Source of the DNA: PNON01 sp964387025
GTDB taxonomy: Bacteria; Chloroflexota; Anaerolineae; Anaerolineales; Anaerolineaceae
Length of the DNA stretch: 64,000 nt
NCBI GenBank assembly: GCA_964387025.1
Contig: CAYLUZ010000007.1
Coordinates: 186,001 to 250,000, forward strand
Direction: 5' to 3'
The notes below the pieces were generated by a model. It had not been told where the DNA came from. It made no database searches and worked only from the letters and a program-made list of their open reading frames with translations. Each line of letters starts with the position of its first letter. The first letter of the stretch is position 1. Of the stretch, positions 44,956-53,726 are shown piece after piece. The translations under genes and the position numbers were made by a program.

Positions 44956-45934
44956 GATCACCTATCTTGAAGCGATCAGAACCGCCCTATGGGAAGAAAT
45001 GAAGCGCGATGAACGTGTATTCATCATTGGAGAAGATATCGGCAGGTATGGCGGTGCCTTCGGGGTTACCCATGGCATGCTGGATGAATTCGGTGATAAA
45101 CGGATCATTGAGACCCCCATCTCTGAACCATCCATCATCGGTGCCGCGGTTGGTGCAGCGTTACTGGGAATGCGTCCGGTTGCCGAAATCATGTTCATGG
45201 ATTTCACTCTTCTAACACTTGACCAAATTGGGAACCAGGCGGCAAAGATGCATTACATGTTCGGCGGCAAAGCCACAGTTCCAATGGTGGTGCGCATGCC
45301 AAGCGGATCAGGCGCAGGTGCAGCAGCCCAGCATTCACAGTCCTTGGAAACATTGCTCATGCATATGCCCGGTTTGAAAGTGGTTACTCCATCGACTCCT
45401 TATGATGCAAAGGGGCTCCTGCTTACAGCCATCCGCGACCCCAACCCGGTTTGTTTCATTGAACATAAAATGCTGTATAAAACCAAGGGCGAGGTCCCGG
45501 ATGGAGAGTACACCATTCCATTTGGTGTAGCGGATATCAAACGTCCAGGCACTGACCTTACGATTGTCTCGAACGGCATTATGATCCATAAATCCATCGC
45601 GGTTGCCAACCGTTTAGCACAGGAAGGAATCGAAGTTGAGATAGTAGATCCACGTACGATGGTACCTCTGGATACAAAGACAATTACCGATTCGGTCAAG
45701 AAAACAGGAAAACTGCTCGTGGTTCACGAAGCCTGCGAGACAGCAGGTTGGGCCGGTGAGATTATGGCGGTGGTTTCCTCCAGCCGGGCATTTGATTACC
45801 TGGATGCACCCATGCGGCGCCTGACCGGGAAGAACGTCCCCATTCCCTATAACCGGGTTTTAGAGCGGGCAGCAGTACCTCAGGAAGAAGATATCGAGCG
45901 CGAGATCCGAGCAATCCTGAAAGGTGAGTATTAA
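44948..45934 (+). CDS. 2-oxo acid/acetoin dehydrogenase E1 component, beta subunit
   Basis: This 328-residue transketolase-like protein begins MPEITYLEAIRTALWEEM. It has GEDIGRYGGAFGVT, RMPSGSGAGAAAQHSQSLE and the C-terminal VVHEACETAGWAGEI. The ATG at 44948 is chosen over the in-frame ATG at 44942 because GGAG lies 7 bp upstream. It forms the E1 heterotetramer with the alpha subunit. Confidence 0.92.
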   Translation: MPEITYLEAIRTALWEEMKRDERVFIIGEDIGRYGGAFGVTHGMLDEFGDKRIIETPISEPSIIGAAVGAALLGMRPVAEIMFMDFTLLTLDQIGNQAAKMHYMFGGKATVPMVVRMPSGSGAGAAAQHSQSLETLLMHMPGLKVVTPSTPYDAKGLLLTAIRDPNPVCFIEHKMLYKTKGEVPDGEYTIPFGVADIKRPGTDLTIVSNGIMIHKSIAVANRLAQEGIEVEIVDPRTMVPLDTKTITDSVKKTGKLLVVHEACETAGWAGEIMAVVSSSRAFDYLDAPMRRLTGKNVPIPYNRVLERAAVPQEEDIEREIRAILKGEY

Positions 45935-45935
45935 G

Positions 45936-47273
45936 ATGCCGACACCTGTGATCATGCCTAAAGTGGATATGGACCAGGAAAAAGCCACCATCATTTCCTG
46001 GGAGAAAAAGGAGGGTGAAGCAGTCAAACAGGATGAAACCCTGCTCACGGTGGAAACAGAAAAGGTGGCAATTGAGGTGTCCTCGCCTGCCAGCGGGATT
46101 CTGGCCGGGATCAGGTTTCAGTCCGGGGAAGTGGTTCCGGTAGCAACAGTAATTGCCCAGATCTTGAAACAGGGAGAAGCCCTGCCAGCCTTTCCTGGCG
46201 AGACTTCACCTAAACCTGTGCAAGTTCCGGAAGTTGAAAAAACTCCCGATAAAATACTGTTATCCACTGCAGTAAAGGCAAGTCCACTGGCACTTCGGGT
46301 TGCACAAGAAATGGGAATAAATATTAAGGATGTTCCCTCCATAAACCAGAAGATTTCAAAAGAAGATGTCGAAACCTACGCAGCTTCTTTAAAGGCTTCT
46401 CCTTTCACAACAGAAAATGTTTCAGGTAAGATCGCTGCCACCCCTGCGGCCAGGAGGATCTCTGAGGAAAAAGGGATTTCACTTGACTCCGTCCACGGAA
46501 GCGGACCATTTGGTCGGATTCAGGCTGCTGATATTAAAGAGACCGTTAAACCTGTCGCTTTATCGACCACCGACCGGCAAGCTGAGATCATCCCATTAAT
46601 TGGTATCCGCGCAAAAATTGCCAGGAGAATGCAGGCAAGTTTTCAGGATGCCCCGCATATCGCTGAAACGATGGAGGCGGATGTATCCCGCTTGGAAGAT
46701 ACCAAATCCCACTTAAACGAACTGGCTGCTCAGAAGGACGTAGGCAAAGTATCGCTTACCGCCATCATCGTTAAGCTCGTTGCCTGGGCGCTGGAACGTA
46801 ACCCATATATAAATTCCTCCCTGATCGACGAGAAGATCTATTTGTGGAAAGAGATCAATATCGGCGTTGCGACTGCCTTGGAAAATGGATTGATCGTTCC
46901 AGTCGTTCACGACGCCAACCGGCTATCGTTCATTGAAACGGCATTAAAGATCAATGATCTAAGTTTGCGCGCAAGACAGGGTAAACTGGAACTGGGTGAG
47001 GTTCAAAGAGGAACTTTCACAATAACCAACCTTGGCATGTACGGAATCAACCAGTTCAGAGCGATCATTAACCCACCCGAAAATGCTATTCTGGCGGTTG
47101 GCGCAGCGGTTCGAAAACCAATCGTCATTGACGACCGGGACACAATTGCGGTTCGTCCGGTTATCTCATTTACATTATCCGCAGATCACCGCGTGATCGA
47201 TGGTGTCGTGGCAGCTAAATTCCTGGCTGACCTGGTGAAAGCTGTTGAGCATCCGGAGATCCTGCTCGGATAA
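45936..47273 (+). CDS. Dihydrolipoamide acyltransferase (E2) of the complex
   Basis: This 445-residue protein has an N-terminal lipoyl domain with Lys43 in VETEKVA. A peripheral-subunit-binding domain near residues 165-205 reads ATPAARRISEEKGISLD and later GPFGRI. The catalytic C-terminal domain contains the DHRVIDG active-site motif near the end. The ATG at 45936 follows AAAGGTGAG at a good distance; an in-frame GTG at 45924 lies inside that site. There is no E3 gene in the window, so the complex must use an E3 from elsewhere. Confidence 0.92.
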   Translation: MPTPVIMPKVDMDQEKATIISWEKKEGEAVKQDETLLTVETEKVAIEVSSPASGILAGIRFQSGEVVPVATVIAQILKQGEALPAFPGETSPKPVQVPEVEKTPDKILLSTAVKASPLALRVAQEMGINIKDVPSINQKISKEDVETYAASLKASPFTTENVSGKIAATPAARRISEEKGISLDSVHGSGPFGRIQAADIKETVKPVALSTTDRQAEIIPLIGIRAKIARRMQASFQDAPHIAETMEADVSRLEDTKSHLNELAAQKDVGKVSLTAIIVKLVAWALERNPYINSSLIDEKIYLWKEINIGVATALENGLIVPVVHDANRLSFIETALKINDLSLRARQGKLELGEVQRGTFTITNLGMYGINQFRAIINPPENAILAVGAAVRKPIVIDDRDTIAVRPVISFTLSADHRVIDGVVAAKFLADLVKAVEHPEILLG

Positions 47274-47292
47274 AGAGTATTTAGTGGTGTGA

Positions 47293-48840
47293 TCAAACCC
47301 TAAAGCGATTATAGATCCGGCTATTAACCTGTTTTAACGCAGGATAGATTTCTTTATATATCTCGAACAATTCGGAATAAAGGGGGGTTAATTTTATATT
47401 CGGATCAAAAATTTTTCCCGGTCTTTTCACACGCTTCGCTGCCTCTGTTAAATTCTTATATACACCAATCCCCACACCTGCCAGCATAGCTGCCCCAAGT
47501 GCTGTGGCTTCTTCGATCTCCAGAGTAACCACCGGACGTCCCGAGACATCTGCCTTATTCTGCATCCAGAACTCATTTCGTGTTCCACCGCCGATGGCTG
47601 TTATTTCATTAGCCTTTTGTCCAGATCCCAACTCAAGTGCATTAAGCATATCAAGGAAACCATAATCAAGGCCTTCGATCACAGCTCTGACCATATCCTC
47701 TTTTTTTGTGGTGTCATTTAATCCCAGGAACGCCCCCAATGATCGTGGATCCAGGTTTGGACTGGTTGTGCCGTTGAAATGCGGCAGGAAATAAAGACCG
47801 TTTGCACCCGGTGGTGAGCTCTTCGCTTCATCCATAAGGTTGACCCACACATTCCCCTCACCAACCTGTGCAAGTCGTTGGGCATCCGATCCCAGCTGGT
47901 CTTTATACCATTCCAGCATACTTGCTGCGGTTCCCCCGGCCCAGATACAATACATGTCAGGAGCTGAGTGTGCTTCAATGGTCAGTCCTAATTTCCGTAT
48001 TTCAGACGTCCAATGGGGATCAGTTGTAGGCGTAATTACCATTTCCCACGTACCGGTGACGTCCAGAAACATACCGGGAGTGATTGCCCCAGCTGCAAGC
48101 GCACCTACCAGATAGTCATGCCCTCCCTGGAAGATAGGCGTTCCGGGCGGAAGCCCGGTCTTCTTTGCAGCCTCGGGTGTAACCTCACCGATGAATGATC
48201 CACTGGGTTGGGGAGTCGGAAAGAGGTCTTTTTCGAGATTTGCAATTATTAACATTTCCTCCGACCAGGTTAAGGAGCGCTGATCGAATAAAAGTGTTGG
48301 TGATGCGTCTGTGTAATCTGTGGAATATTTTCCTGTCAGCTTATAGTTTACAAAATCTTCTACAATCAGCCATTTATGGACCCGGCGTGCGATCTCTGGT
48401 TCGTTTTCCATTAACCACTGGAAGCGCAGGACGGTGCTCCAAATGAAAGGCTGCCAGCCTGAGACCTCAAAAGTACGCTCCAGGCCAACTTTCTCCAGCC
48501 AGCGTTCAAACTGCGGTGTTGTCCTTGTACATATCCAATTAATGAAAGGATAAACCGGTTCGCCTGTTTCATCCAAAGGGACAGCATCAGCACCAAGACC
48601 GGTAACCGCTGCTGCCAGGATGCGATCTTGCGGTCCAATCTGACTCACTGCATCACGAATTGCAGATGCGATTCCGTCCCAGATATGATCGGGTAGGTAG
48701 ACCTGCCAGTTGGGGTGATCCGGGTCGTTTGCTGTACTTTCCGTCGGGCGACTGCCCCTTGAAATGACATTGCCATCTAGATCATATACCAAAGCCTTCA
48801 TGCTCGTCGAGCCGACGTCAATGCCTAGCAAGCAGTCCAT
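47293..48840 (-). CDS. FGGY-family carbohydrate kinase (pentulose kinase)
   Basis: This 515-residue sugar kinase has the phosphate motif DVGSTSMKALVYD at the N-terminus. GGHDYLVGALAAG is in the middle (the usual catalytic-domain GGHD), with GGGTRNEFWMQNKADVSGRPV and EATALGAAMLAGVG near the C-terminus. FGGY enzymes phosphorylate ketopentoses or polyols. With UlaE- and AraD-type epimerases in the same operon, L-xylulose or L-ribulose is the likeliest substrate. Alternative: D-xylulose kinase. It is the last gene of the minus-strand operon and converges with the E2 gene, 19 bp apart. Confidence 0.88.
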   Translation of the reverse strand: MDCLLGIDVGSTSMKALVYDLDGNVISRGSRPTESTANDPDHPNWQVYLPDHIWDGIASAIRDAVSQIGPQDRILAAAVTGLGADAVPLDETGEPVYPFINWICTRTTPQFERWLEKVGLERTFEVSGWQPFIWSTVLRFQWLMENEPEIARRVHKWLIVEDFVNYKLTGKYSTDYTDASPTLLFDQRSLTWSEEMLIIANLEKDLFPTPQPSGSFIGEVTPEAAKKTGLPPGTPIFQGGHDYLVGALAAGAITPGMFLDVTGTWEMVITPTTDPHWTSEIRKLGLTIEAHSAPDMYCIWAGGTAASMLEWYKDQLGSDAQRLAQVGEGNVWVNLMDEAKSSPPGANGLYFLPHFNGTTSPNLDPRSLGAFLGLNDTTKKEDMVRAVIEGLDYGFLDMLNALELGSGQKANEITAIGGGTRNEFWMQNKADVSGRPVVTLEIEEATALGAAMLAGVGIGVYKNLTEAAKRVKRPGKIFDPNIKLTPLYSELFEIYKEIYPALKQVNSRIYNRFRV

Positions 48841-48891
48841 CCATGCCCTCCATTATGTTCTCTATAATTCTAACCAAATTTTCGGCTATAG

Positions 48892-50043
48892 TTATTTGCC
48901 AGCCTCATAGTTATTCAAAGTCATGCCAGCGTAGTAGTGTGCGAATGCCTCTGCTACATTCTCTTTTGTGACTTTCATATTTTCATAGAAGACAATGCCC
49001 GGGATGGGCGCACCATTAAGCAGGTTGACCATCTCACTCATACACCATCTTGCAGGTGCGGCAGCGGAATATGCTGCTGTACCAACCACATCACCTTTAT
49101 CGATGCCTGCCAGGATTGGTTTATCGTTGTCCACAGAGGACAGAGGGATTCTACTTCCGTTAGCTTTCTGGGCGTTCATCATGCCAATGGTGGCTGAAGA
49201 GTACAAGCCCCATGCGCCAAGTATGTCCGGGTTTGCTTTTATAGCTATGTCAAATGCCTTAAAATGATCTTCGGTCGATATACCAGTCAACTCAGTCATT
49301 GTTATATCCGGGTATTTTGCAAAAACATCCTTGAAGCCTTTGGCGCGTGTGGCAGCATTGGGATGCATGAAGGGCAGCGTCTGATATACGACTTCACCTT
49401 TCATTGGCTTACCACTTGACAGGAGGACTTGTTCGAGCAGTTCGCCTGAGATCGTGCCTTGCTCCACTGTATCAGAAATTACGGCAGCGTTAATTTTTCC
49501 CGCAAGGGGCGCATTCAGAGTAATCACTGGTATATTAGCTGCCTCAAGCGCACCAAGTGCGGTCTTGACTTCAGTGAAGTCACAGGGAGCAAGGATGACA
49601 CCATCCACCCCTTCCACTATCCACTGCTCAACAGCTTGATTCTGAGCATCCTGTTGGTAGTTCGCGTCGTTGACAAGTAACTCAACACCTGCCTCGTTTG
49701 CCGCTGCTTTCATGCTTTCAAGGATCATTGCGTCAACTTCGTCTAAAGTATAAAAGATGGAGAAGCCAATTTTATACTTCTTAATTGCTTTTGGCATCGC
49801 GGTTGTCATATTATCTGGGACTTTTACTGCACCAGCCTCTATTATTTTTATATGGGCGTCAACGCCCACATCTGCATAGTAACTATTCAGATCAAAAACC
49901 GTACCCGGATCTCCCTTGTAGGTGAAATCGGCTTCATTGACATTCACCCGAACCTCCAAAGTGTGCGGTAGGGGTGGAACGGTTGTTTGCCCTGTCATCC
50001 CCCTACTTACACCTCCCGATGTTGGTTTTTTGGTTTTCATCAT
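48892..50043 (-). CDS. Periplasmic-binding-like sugar protein without an export signal
   Basis: This 383-residue protein is a close paralogue of the lipoprotein at 51322-52569 over about 365 residues. Both share AVKV, KKYKIGFS, ELLVNDANY, GVDGVILAPCDF and HPNAATRAKGF. The first 45 residues have no signal peptide and no lipobox; they start MMKTKKPTSGGVSRG and are polar. It could be a cytoplasmic sensor or a copy whose signal was replaced by recombination. There is no frameshift. The ribosome site before the ATG is modest. It ends with the C-terminal YEAGK where the paralogue has YLAGK. Confidence 0.82.
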   Translation of the reverse strand: MMKTKKPTSGGVSRGMTGQTTVPPLPHTLEVRVNVNEADFTYKGDPGTVFDLNSYYADVGVDAHIKIIEAGAVKVPDNMTTAMPKAIKKYKIGFSIFYTLDEVDAMILESMKAAANEAGVELLVNDANYQQDAQNQAVEQWIVEGVDGVILAPCDFTEVKTALGALEAANIPVITLNAPLAGKINAAVISDTVEQGTISGELLEQVLLSSGKPMKGEVVYQTLPFMHPNAATRAKGFKDVFAKYPDITMTELTGISTEDHFKAFDIAIKANPDILGAWGLYSSATIGMMNAQKANGSRIPLSSVDNDKPILAGIDKGDVVGTAAYSAAAPARWCMSEMVNLLNGAPIPGIVFYENMKVTKENVAEAFAHYYAGMTLNNYEAGK

Positions 50044-50088
50044 GGTTCCTTTGATTTTTTATCCTACTTGGGGAGAATGATAACCGTG

Positions 50089-51066
50089 CTAAGATATTAT
50101 GGAAATCATGCCATTTAGCTTTTCTGTCTCCTGAGGGGAGAGTCGGAAAGTGGTAGAAGGAATTACTCCATCCACCTGGCTGGGTCGCCGCGCACCAACG
50201 ATCGCAGCAGTTACACTCGTGTTGCGGAGGGTCCAAGCAATCGCAACCACCCCTGGTTCCACCCCATGCTGTTTTCCGATTTCAGCGAGAGTGGAAACCA
50301 ATCGCAAGTTTTGATCAAGGCGGGGCTGTTGAAATTCAGGGTCATGCTGCCGCCAATCATCAGATGGCATGTTCTTGATCCTTTCTGCTGTCATTTTGCC
50401 GGAAAGTAGTCCTGAATACATGGGTGAATAGACGATCACACCGATGTTGTGTTCCTGGCAATATGGTAATATCTCGTTTTGCACTTCGGGGCGGATAAGC
50501 GAGTAAGGAGGTTGTAACGAACTGATGGGTGCTATCGCTTCCGCCTGCTGCATCTGTGCGACACTGTAATTTGATACACCAATCCAACGCACTTTACCTT
50601 CTAGTTGTAACTCGGCGAGCGTTGCCCAGCCTTCCTCAAGATCCGGTTCAGGACGTGGCCAGTGGATCTGGTAAAGATCGATCGCGTCAAGTTTGAGGCG
50701 ACGAAGACTTTCCTCGCACTCGCGTCGGATGGAAGCACGTTTGAGGGAAGAATTGATCTCGCCGCGTTCATTCCACGGTAGCGAACATTTCGTAAATATA
50801 TATGGGCGTTCGCTCAATCCTGACAATGCCTGTCCCACTACCTCTTCCGAGTGTCCGAGACCATACCCAGCGGCTGTATCAATCCAATTAATGCCTAAGT
50901 CCATAGCATGATGAATAGCTGCAATAGATTCACGATCATCTTGCGGCCCCCAGGCGTATACCCAGTCGCCGCCGCCGAGTGCCCATGCTCCAAATCCAAT
51001 TGTAGTGATGTGCATATCGGTATTGCCAAGTTGCCTAGTCTGCAAATTTGTTCGTCCATTAAGCAT
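50089..51066 (-). CDS. Aldo/keto reductase
   Basis: This protein of about 325 residues has the AKR barrel. It shows Asp of the tetrad in NWIDTAAGYGLGHSEEVVG, Tyr in the same stretch, Lys in IFTKCSLPW and His in YQIHWPR. The C-terminal cofactor region reads IVGARRPSQV. The start at 51066 has AAAGGAG 6 bp upstream; earlier ATG codons at 51087, 51084 and 51072 lie before or inside that site. Likely substrates are sugar aldehydes or ketoses given the operon. The gene sits between the two binding-protein genes. Confidence 0.88.
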   Translation of the reverse strand: MLNGRTNLQTRQLGNTDMHITTIGFGAWALGGGDWVYAWGPQDDRESIAAIHHAMDLGINWIDTAAGYGLGHSEEVVGQALSGLSERPYIFTKCSLPWNERGEINSSLKRASIRRECEESLRRLKLDAIDLYQIHWPRPEPDLEEGWATLAELQLEGKVRWIGVSNYSVAQMQQAEAIAPISSLQPPYSLIRPEVQNEILPYCQEHNIGVIVYSPMYSGLLSGKMTAERIKNMPSDDWRQHDPEFQQPRLDQNLRLVSTLAEIGKQHGVEPGVVAIAWTLRNTSVTAAIVGARRPSQVDGVIPSTTFRLSPQETEKLNGMISIIS

Positions 51067-51321
51067 TGTCATCTCCTTTAGCATCATGCCATATCCCGTT
51101 TAACCTATAAGTCCAGCCACCGCCAAGCCCTTGACCAGAATTGGCTTGAGTATGTCGGACTGGAGGAAGACGAGAGCTTGTTTCTAAAACGCAACGAAGC
51201 TTACCAGGACCTGGCGGTTTTTTGTGGCTGGATTTTCCTGGCAGCCATCACAAGGGGCGGACAGCAGACATATGCAGTCCGCCCCTATCACTTACATCTT
51301 ACTTTTTAATAAGATCGCGTG
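51067..51321 (-). other. 255-bp gap between the aldo-keto reductase and the sugar-binding lipoprotein genes
   Basis: On the plus strand, a frame from about 51090 to 51308 is open without a start codon and reads like protein (for example LDQNWLEYVGLEEDESLFLK). I do not recognise it. It may be a remnant of a lost gene. A GC-rich hairpin is present at 51254-51285. Confidence 0.4.
51254..51285 (-). terminator. Hairpin after the sugar-binding lipoprotein gene
   Basis: GGGGCGGAC pairs perfectly with GTCCGCCCC, with an inner GCA/TGC pair. It lies 36 bp beyond the stop of the minus-strand lipoprotein gene but no T run follows. It may be an attenuator or mRNA stabiliser giving more binding protein than downstream enzymes. 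Confidence 0.55.
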
Positions 51322-52569
51322 CTACTGAACCTTCCCGGCTAAATAGTCTGCCAGGGTCTTGCCAGGATAGTAGTGCTCAAAGGCTGCTTCAACATTATCC
51401 TTCGTAATTGCCATATTGGCATAGAAGACCACACCCGGGATAGGTGCGCCATTGAGCAGGTTGACCATCTCGCTCATACACCATTTCGCTGGAGCGATGG
51501 AGGAGTATGCGGCAGTGCCGACTACTGTGCCATTAAAGATACCTGCCAGGATAGGTTTGTCCTGGTCCACAGAGGACAGAAGGACTGTGCTATTGTTCGC
51601 TTTCGCAGCGTTCATCATACCAATGGTGGCTGAGGAATACAGACCCCACGCGCCGATCATGTCAGGATTTGCCTTGATGGCTCCATCAAATGCTGTGTAA
51701 TGATCTTCGGGTGAAATTCCTGTCAACTCAACGATCTTGACATCCGGGTATTTTGTAAATACATCTACGAAGCCTTTGGCACGTGTGGCAGCGTTGGGGT
51801 GCACGAAGGGCAGTGTTTGATAAACGATAGAGCCTTTCATTGGTATACCAGCTGCCTGGATAGCTTTCTCAAGCAGTTCACCAGCGATCTTACCCTGATC
51901 CACTGTGTCACCAATAACAACTGCGTCGACGTTACCAGCTAGAGGAGCATTCAGAGAAATCACGGGGATATTGGCTTTCTCCAGCGCATCCAGTGCGGTC
52001 TTTACACCTGTGAAATCGCATGGAGCAAGAATGACGCCATCCACACCTTGCAAGATCCATTGCTCAATTGCCTGATTCTGAGCATTCTGGTCATAGTTTG
52101 CGTCGTTAACCAGGAGTTCAACTCCGGCTTCTTCTGCTGCGGCTTTCATGGTTTCAAGGATCATGGAGCCAACTTCATCAACTGTGTAATAGACAGAGAA
52201 ACCAATCTTGTACTTCTTGTCTGCCTTGGGCATTGCAGTTGTCAACTCGTCGGCAACTTTTACCGCACCCGCTGATCTGATCGTTACAGCAGCTTCTACA
52301 CCAACTTCCTTATACCAACCATTCAGGTCAAATACAGTAGCTGGATCTCCAACAAATGTAAAATCGGTTACGTTGGCATTTACAGGAGCAGCTGGTACTT
52401 CAGTTGCTGGTACTGCAGTTGGTTCAACTGGAGCTGCAGTTGGTTCAGCTGGAGCTGCTGGTGCAGCGGGGGCAGCAGGGGGTTCTGTTGCAACCACTGC
52501 TGGTGCACAAGCTGTTAGTATGAATGTAAGGATCAGCAAGAGCGATGCAAATTGTGTCATTTTTTTCAT
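51322..52569 (-). CDS. Sugar ABC transporter substrate-binding lipoprotein
   Basis: This 415-residue protein has a lipoprotein signal (LLLILTFILTAC, Cys about residue 21) and a Pro/Ala/Thr-rich linker. The periplasmic-binding fold (about 75-405) is of the ribose/galactose type (KYKIGFSVYYTVDE, VDGVILAPCDF, ISLNAPLAG, TRAKGFVDVF). It captures a sugar outside the membrane for the RbsC/RbsA-type pair downstream in the DNA but upstream in the operon. AAGGAG precedes the ATG. A signal-less paralogue follows two genes later. Confidence 0.92.
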   Translation of the reverse strand: MKKMTQFASLLLILTFILTACAPAVVATEPPAAPAAPAAPAEPTAAPVEPTAVPATEVPAAPVNANVTDFTFVGDPATVFDLNGWYKEVGVEAAVTIRSAGAVKVADELTTAMPKADKKYKIGFSVYYTVDEVGSMILETMKAAAEEAGVELLVNDANYDQNAQNQAIEQWILQGVDGVILAPCDFTGVKTALDALEKANIPVISLNAPLAGNVDAVVIGDTVDQGKIAGELLEKAIQAAGIPMKGSIVYQTLPFVHPNAATRAKGFVDVFTKYPDVKIVELTGISPEDHYTAFDGAIKANPDMIGAWGLYSSATIGMMNAAKANNSTVLLSSVDQDKPILAGIFNGTVVGTAAYSSIAPAKWCMSEMVNLLNGAPIPGVVFYANMAITKDNVEAAFEHYYPGKTLADYLAGKVQ

Positions 52570-52708
52570 TTTCTTTTCTCCTTAGTTTTTATTAAAGTAG
52601 TTTCATATGGTCGAGGTTACTCGCGATAAAATCGAATAGTATTTGGTTATACTCCTCCTTTCTTTGGCTTATCCGCCTGTATTAATCCAAAGTATCCACG
52701 GGACAAGT

Positions 52709-53689
52709 TCATCTTTGTCTGGACTTGAATGCATTGTCCATCAGTACCGCGATGATGATGACCAGCCCTTTGACCAATATCTGCACATGATACTGTGCAC
52801 CCAGTAGTGACATACCGTTATTGAGGGAAGCCATGATCAAACAACCTCCCAATGTTCCCCATATTGATCCGACACCTCCGGCGATAGCTGTGCCGCCAAG
52901 GATAACGCCTGAAATACTATCAAGCGCCAAGTCTCTTCCCATGTCCGGTAATCCGCCATTGAACAGTGCAGCTAATATCAAGCCGCAAATAAAGGCGTAT
53001 AACCCGCTCAGCGTGTAAGCTGCGATCTTGACCAGTCCTATGTCAATTCCAGCTACCCTCGCTGCTTCCGGGTTGCCTCCGATGCTGCGGACATAAAAAC
53101 CAAATTTGGTTTGGGTGAAGAGAAACCAGGATACCAGTAAAACAACCAGCGATATGATAACGGGTGACGGGATGACATTGAATAGCAAACCGTTTCCGAA
53201 CAGGTCGGCAAAGTGCGGGATCACAATAGGAACCGGTCTGCCTGTCGTGAGCGTGAGTGCAATTCCCCGGAAGATGTTCAATGTAGCCAGGGTCACTAAG
53301 AAAGGTTCGATCTTTCCCTTGACGGAGACGAACCCGTTAAGGAAACCAAGGAGCATAGCTGCAAGCATTACAATGAGACCTGCTGGAATAGGCGCCATAA
53401 ACCCGCCCCGTACCAGCATTGCGAAACCGACACCTACAACAGCAGCAGTCGAACCCACTGAGAGGTCCAACCCCCCCAGTGTAATGATGAACGTCATCCC
53501 CAATCCGGCGATGAGAACGTAGCTCATATTCTTCATTATTGATAGCAAGTTTGAAGGATTGATGAAAACCGGCTTTAATAGTGAAAATATCGTCATGAGC
53601 ACAATCAATATCAAGAACGTGCGATATTGAATAATAAATTTCCTGAATGTCAGTTTGGATGTCTGGTCAGTCTTGGATTGTGCTTGCAT
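52709..53689 (-). CDS. Ribose-type ABC transporter permease
   Basis: This 326-residue membrane protein has about 8-10 helices. It has the family motif GGLDLSVGSTAAVVG and, near the C-terminus, SISGVILGGTAIAGGVGSIWGTLGG, as in RbsC/XylH. It forms the channel for the sugar bound by the lipoprotein at 51322-52569. Gene order with the ATPase is typical. Confidence 0.93.
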   Translation of the reverse strand: MQAQSKTDQTSKLTFRKFIIQYRTFLILIVLMTIFSLLKPVFINPSNLLSIMKNMSYVLIAGLGMTFIITLGGLDLSVGSTAAVVGVGFAMLVRGGFMAPIPAGLIVMLAAMLLGFLNGFVSVKGKIEPFLVTLATLNIFRGIALTLTTGRPVPIVIPHFADLFGNGLLFNVIPSPVIISLVVLLVSWFLFTQTKFGFYVRSIGGNPEAARVAGIDIGLVKIAAYTLSGLYAFICGLILAALFNGGLPDMGRDLALDSISGVILGGTAIAGGVGSIWGTLGGCLIMASLNNGMSLLGAQYHVQILVKGLVIIIAVLMDNAFKSRQR

Positions 53690-53726
53690 CGTTTTTTATT
53701 CCCTTCGGTTGATAATGGGTCTTCAA

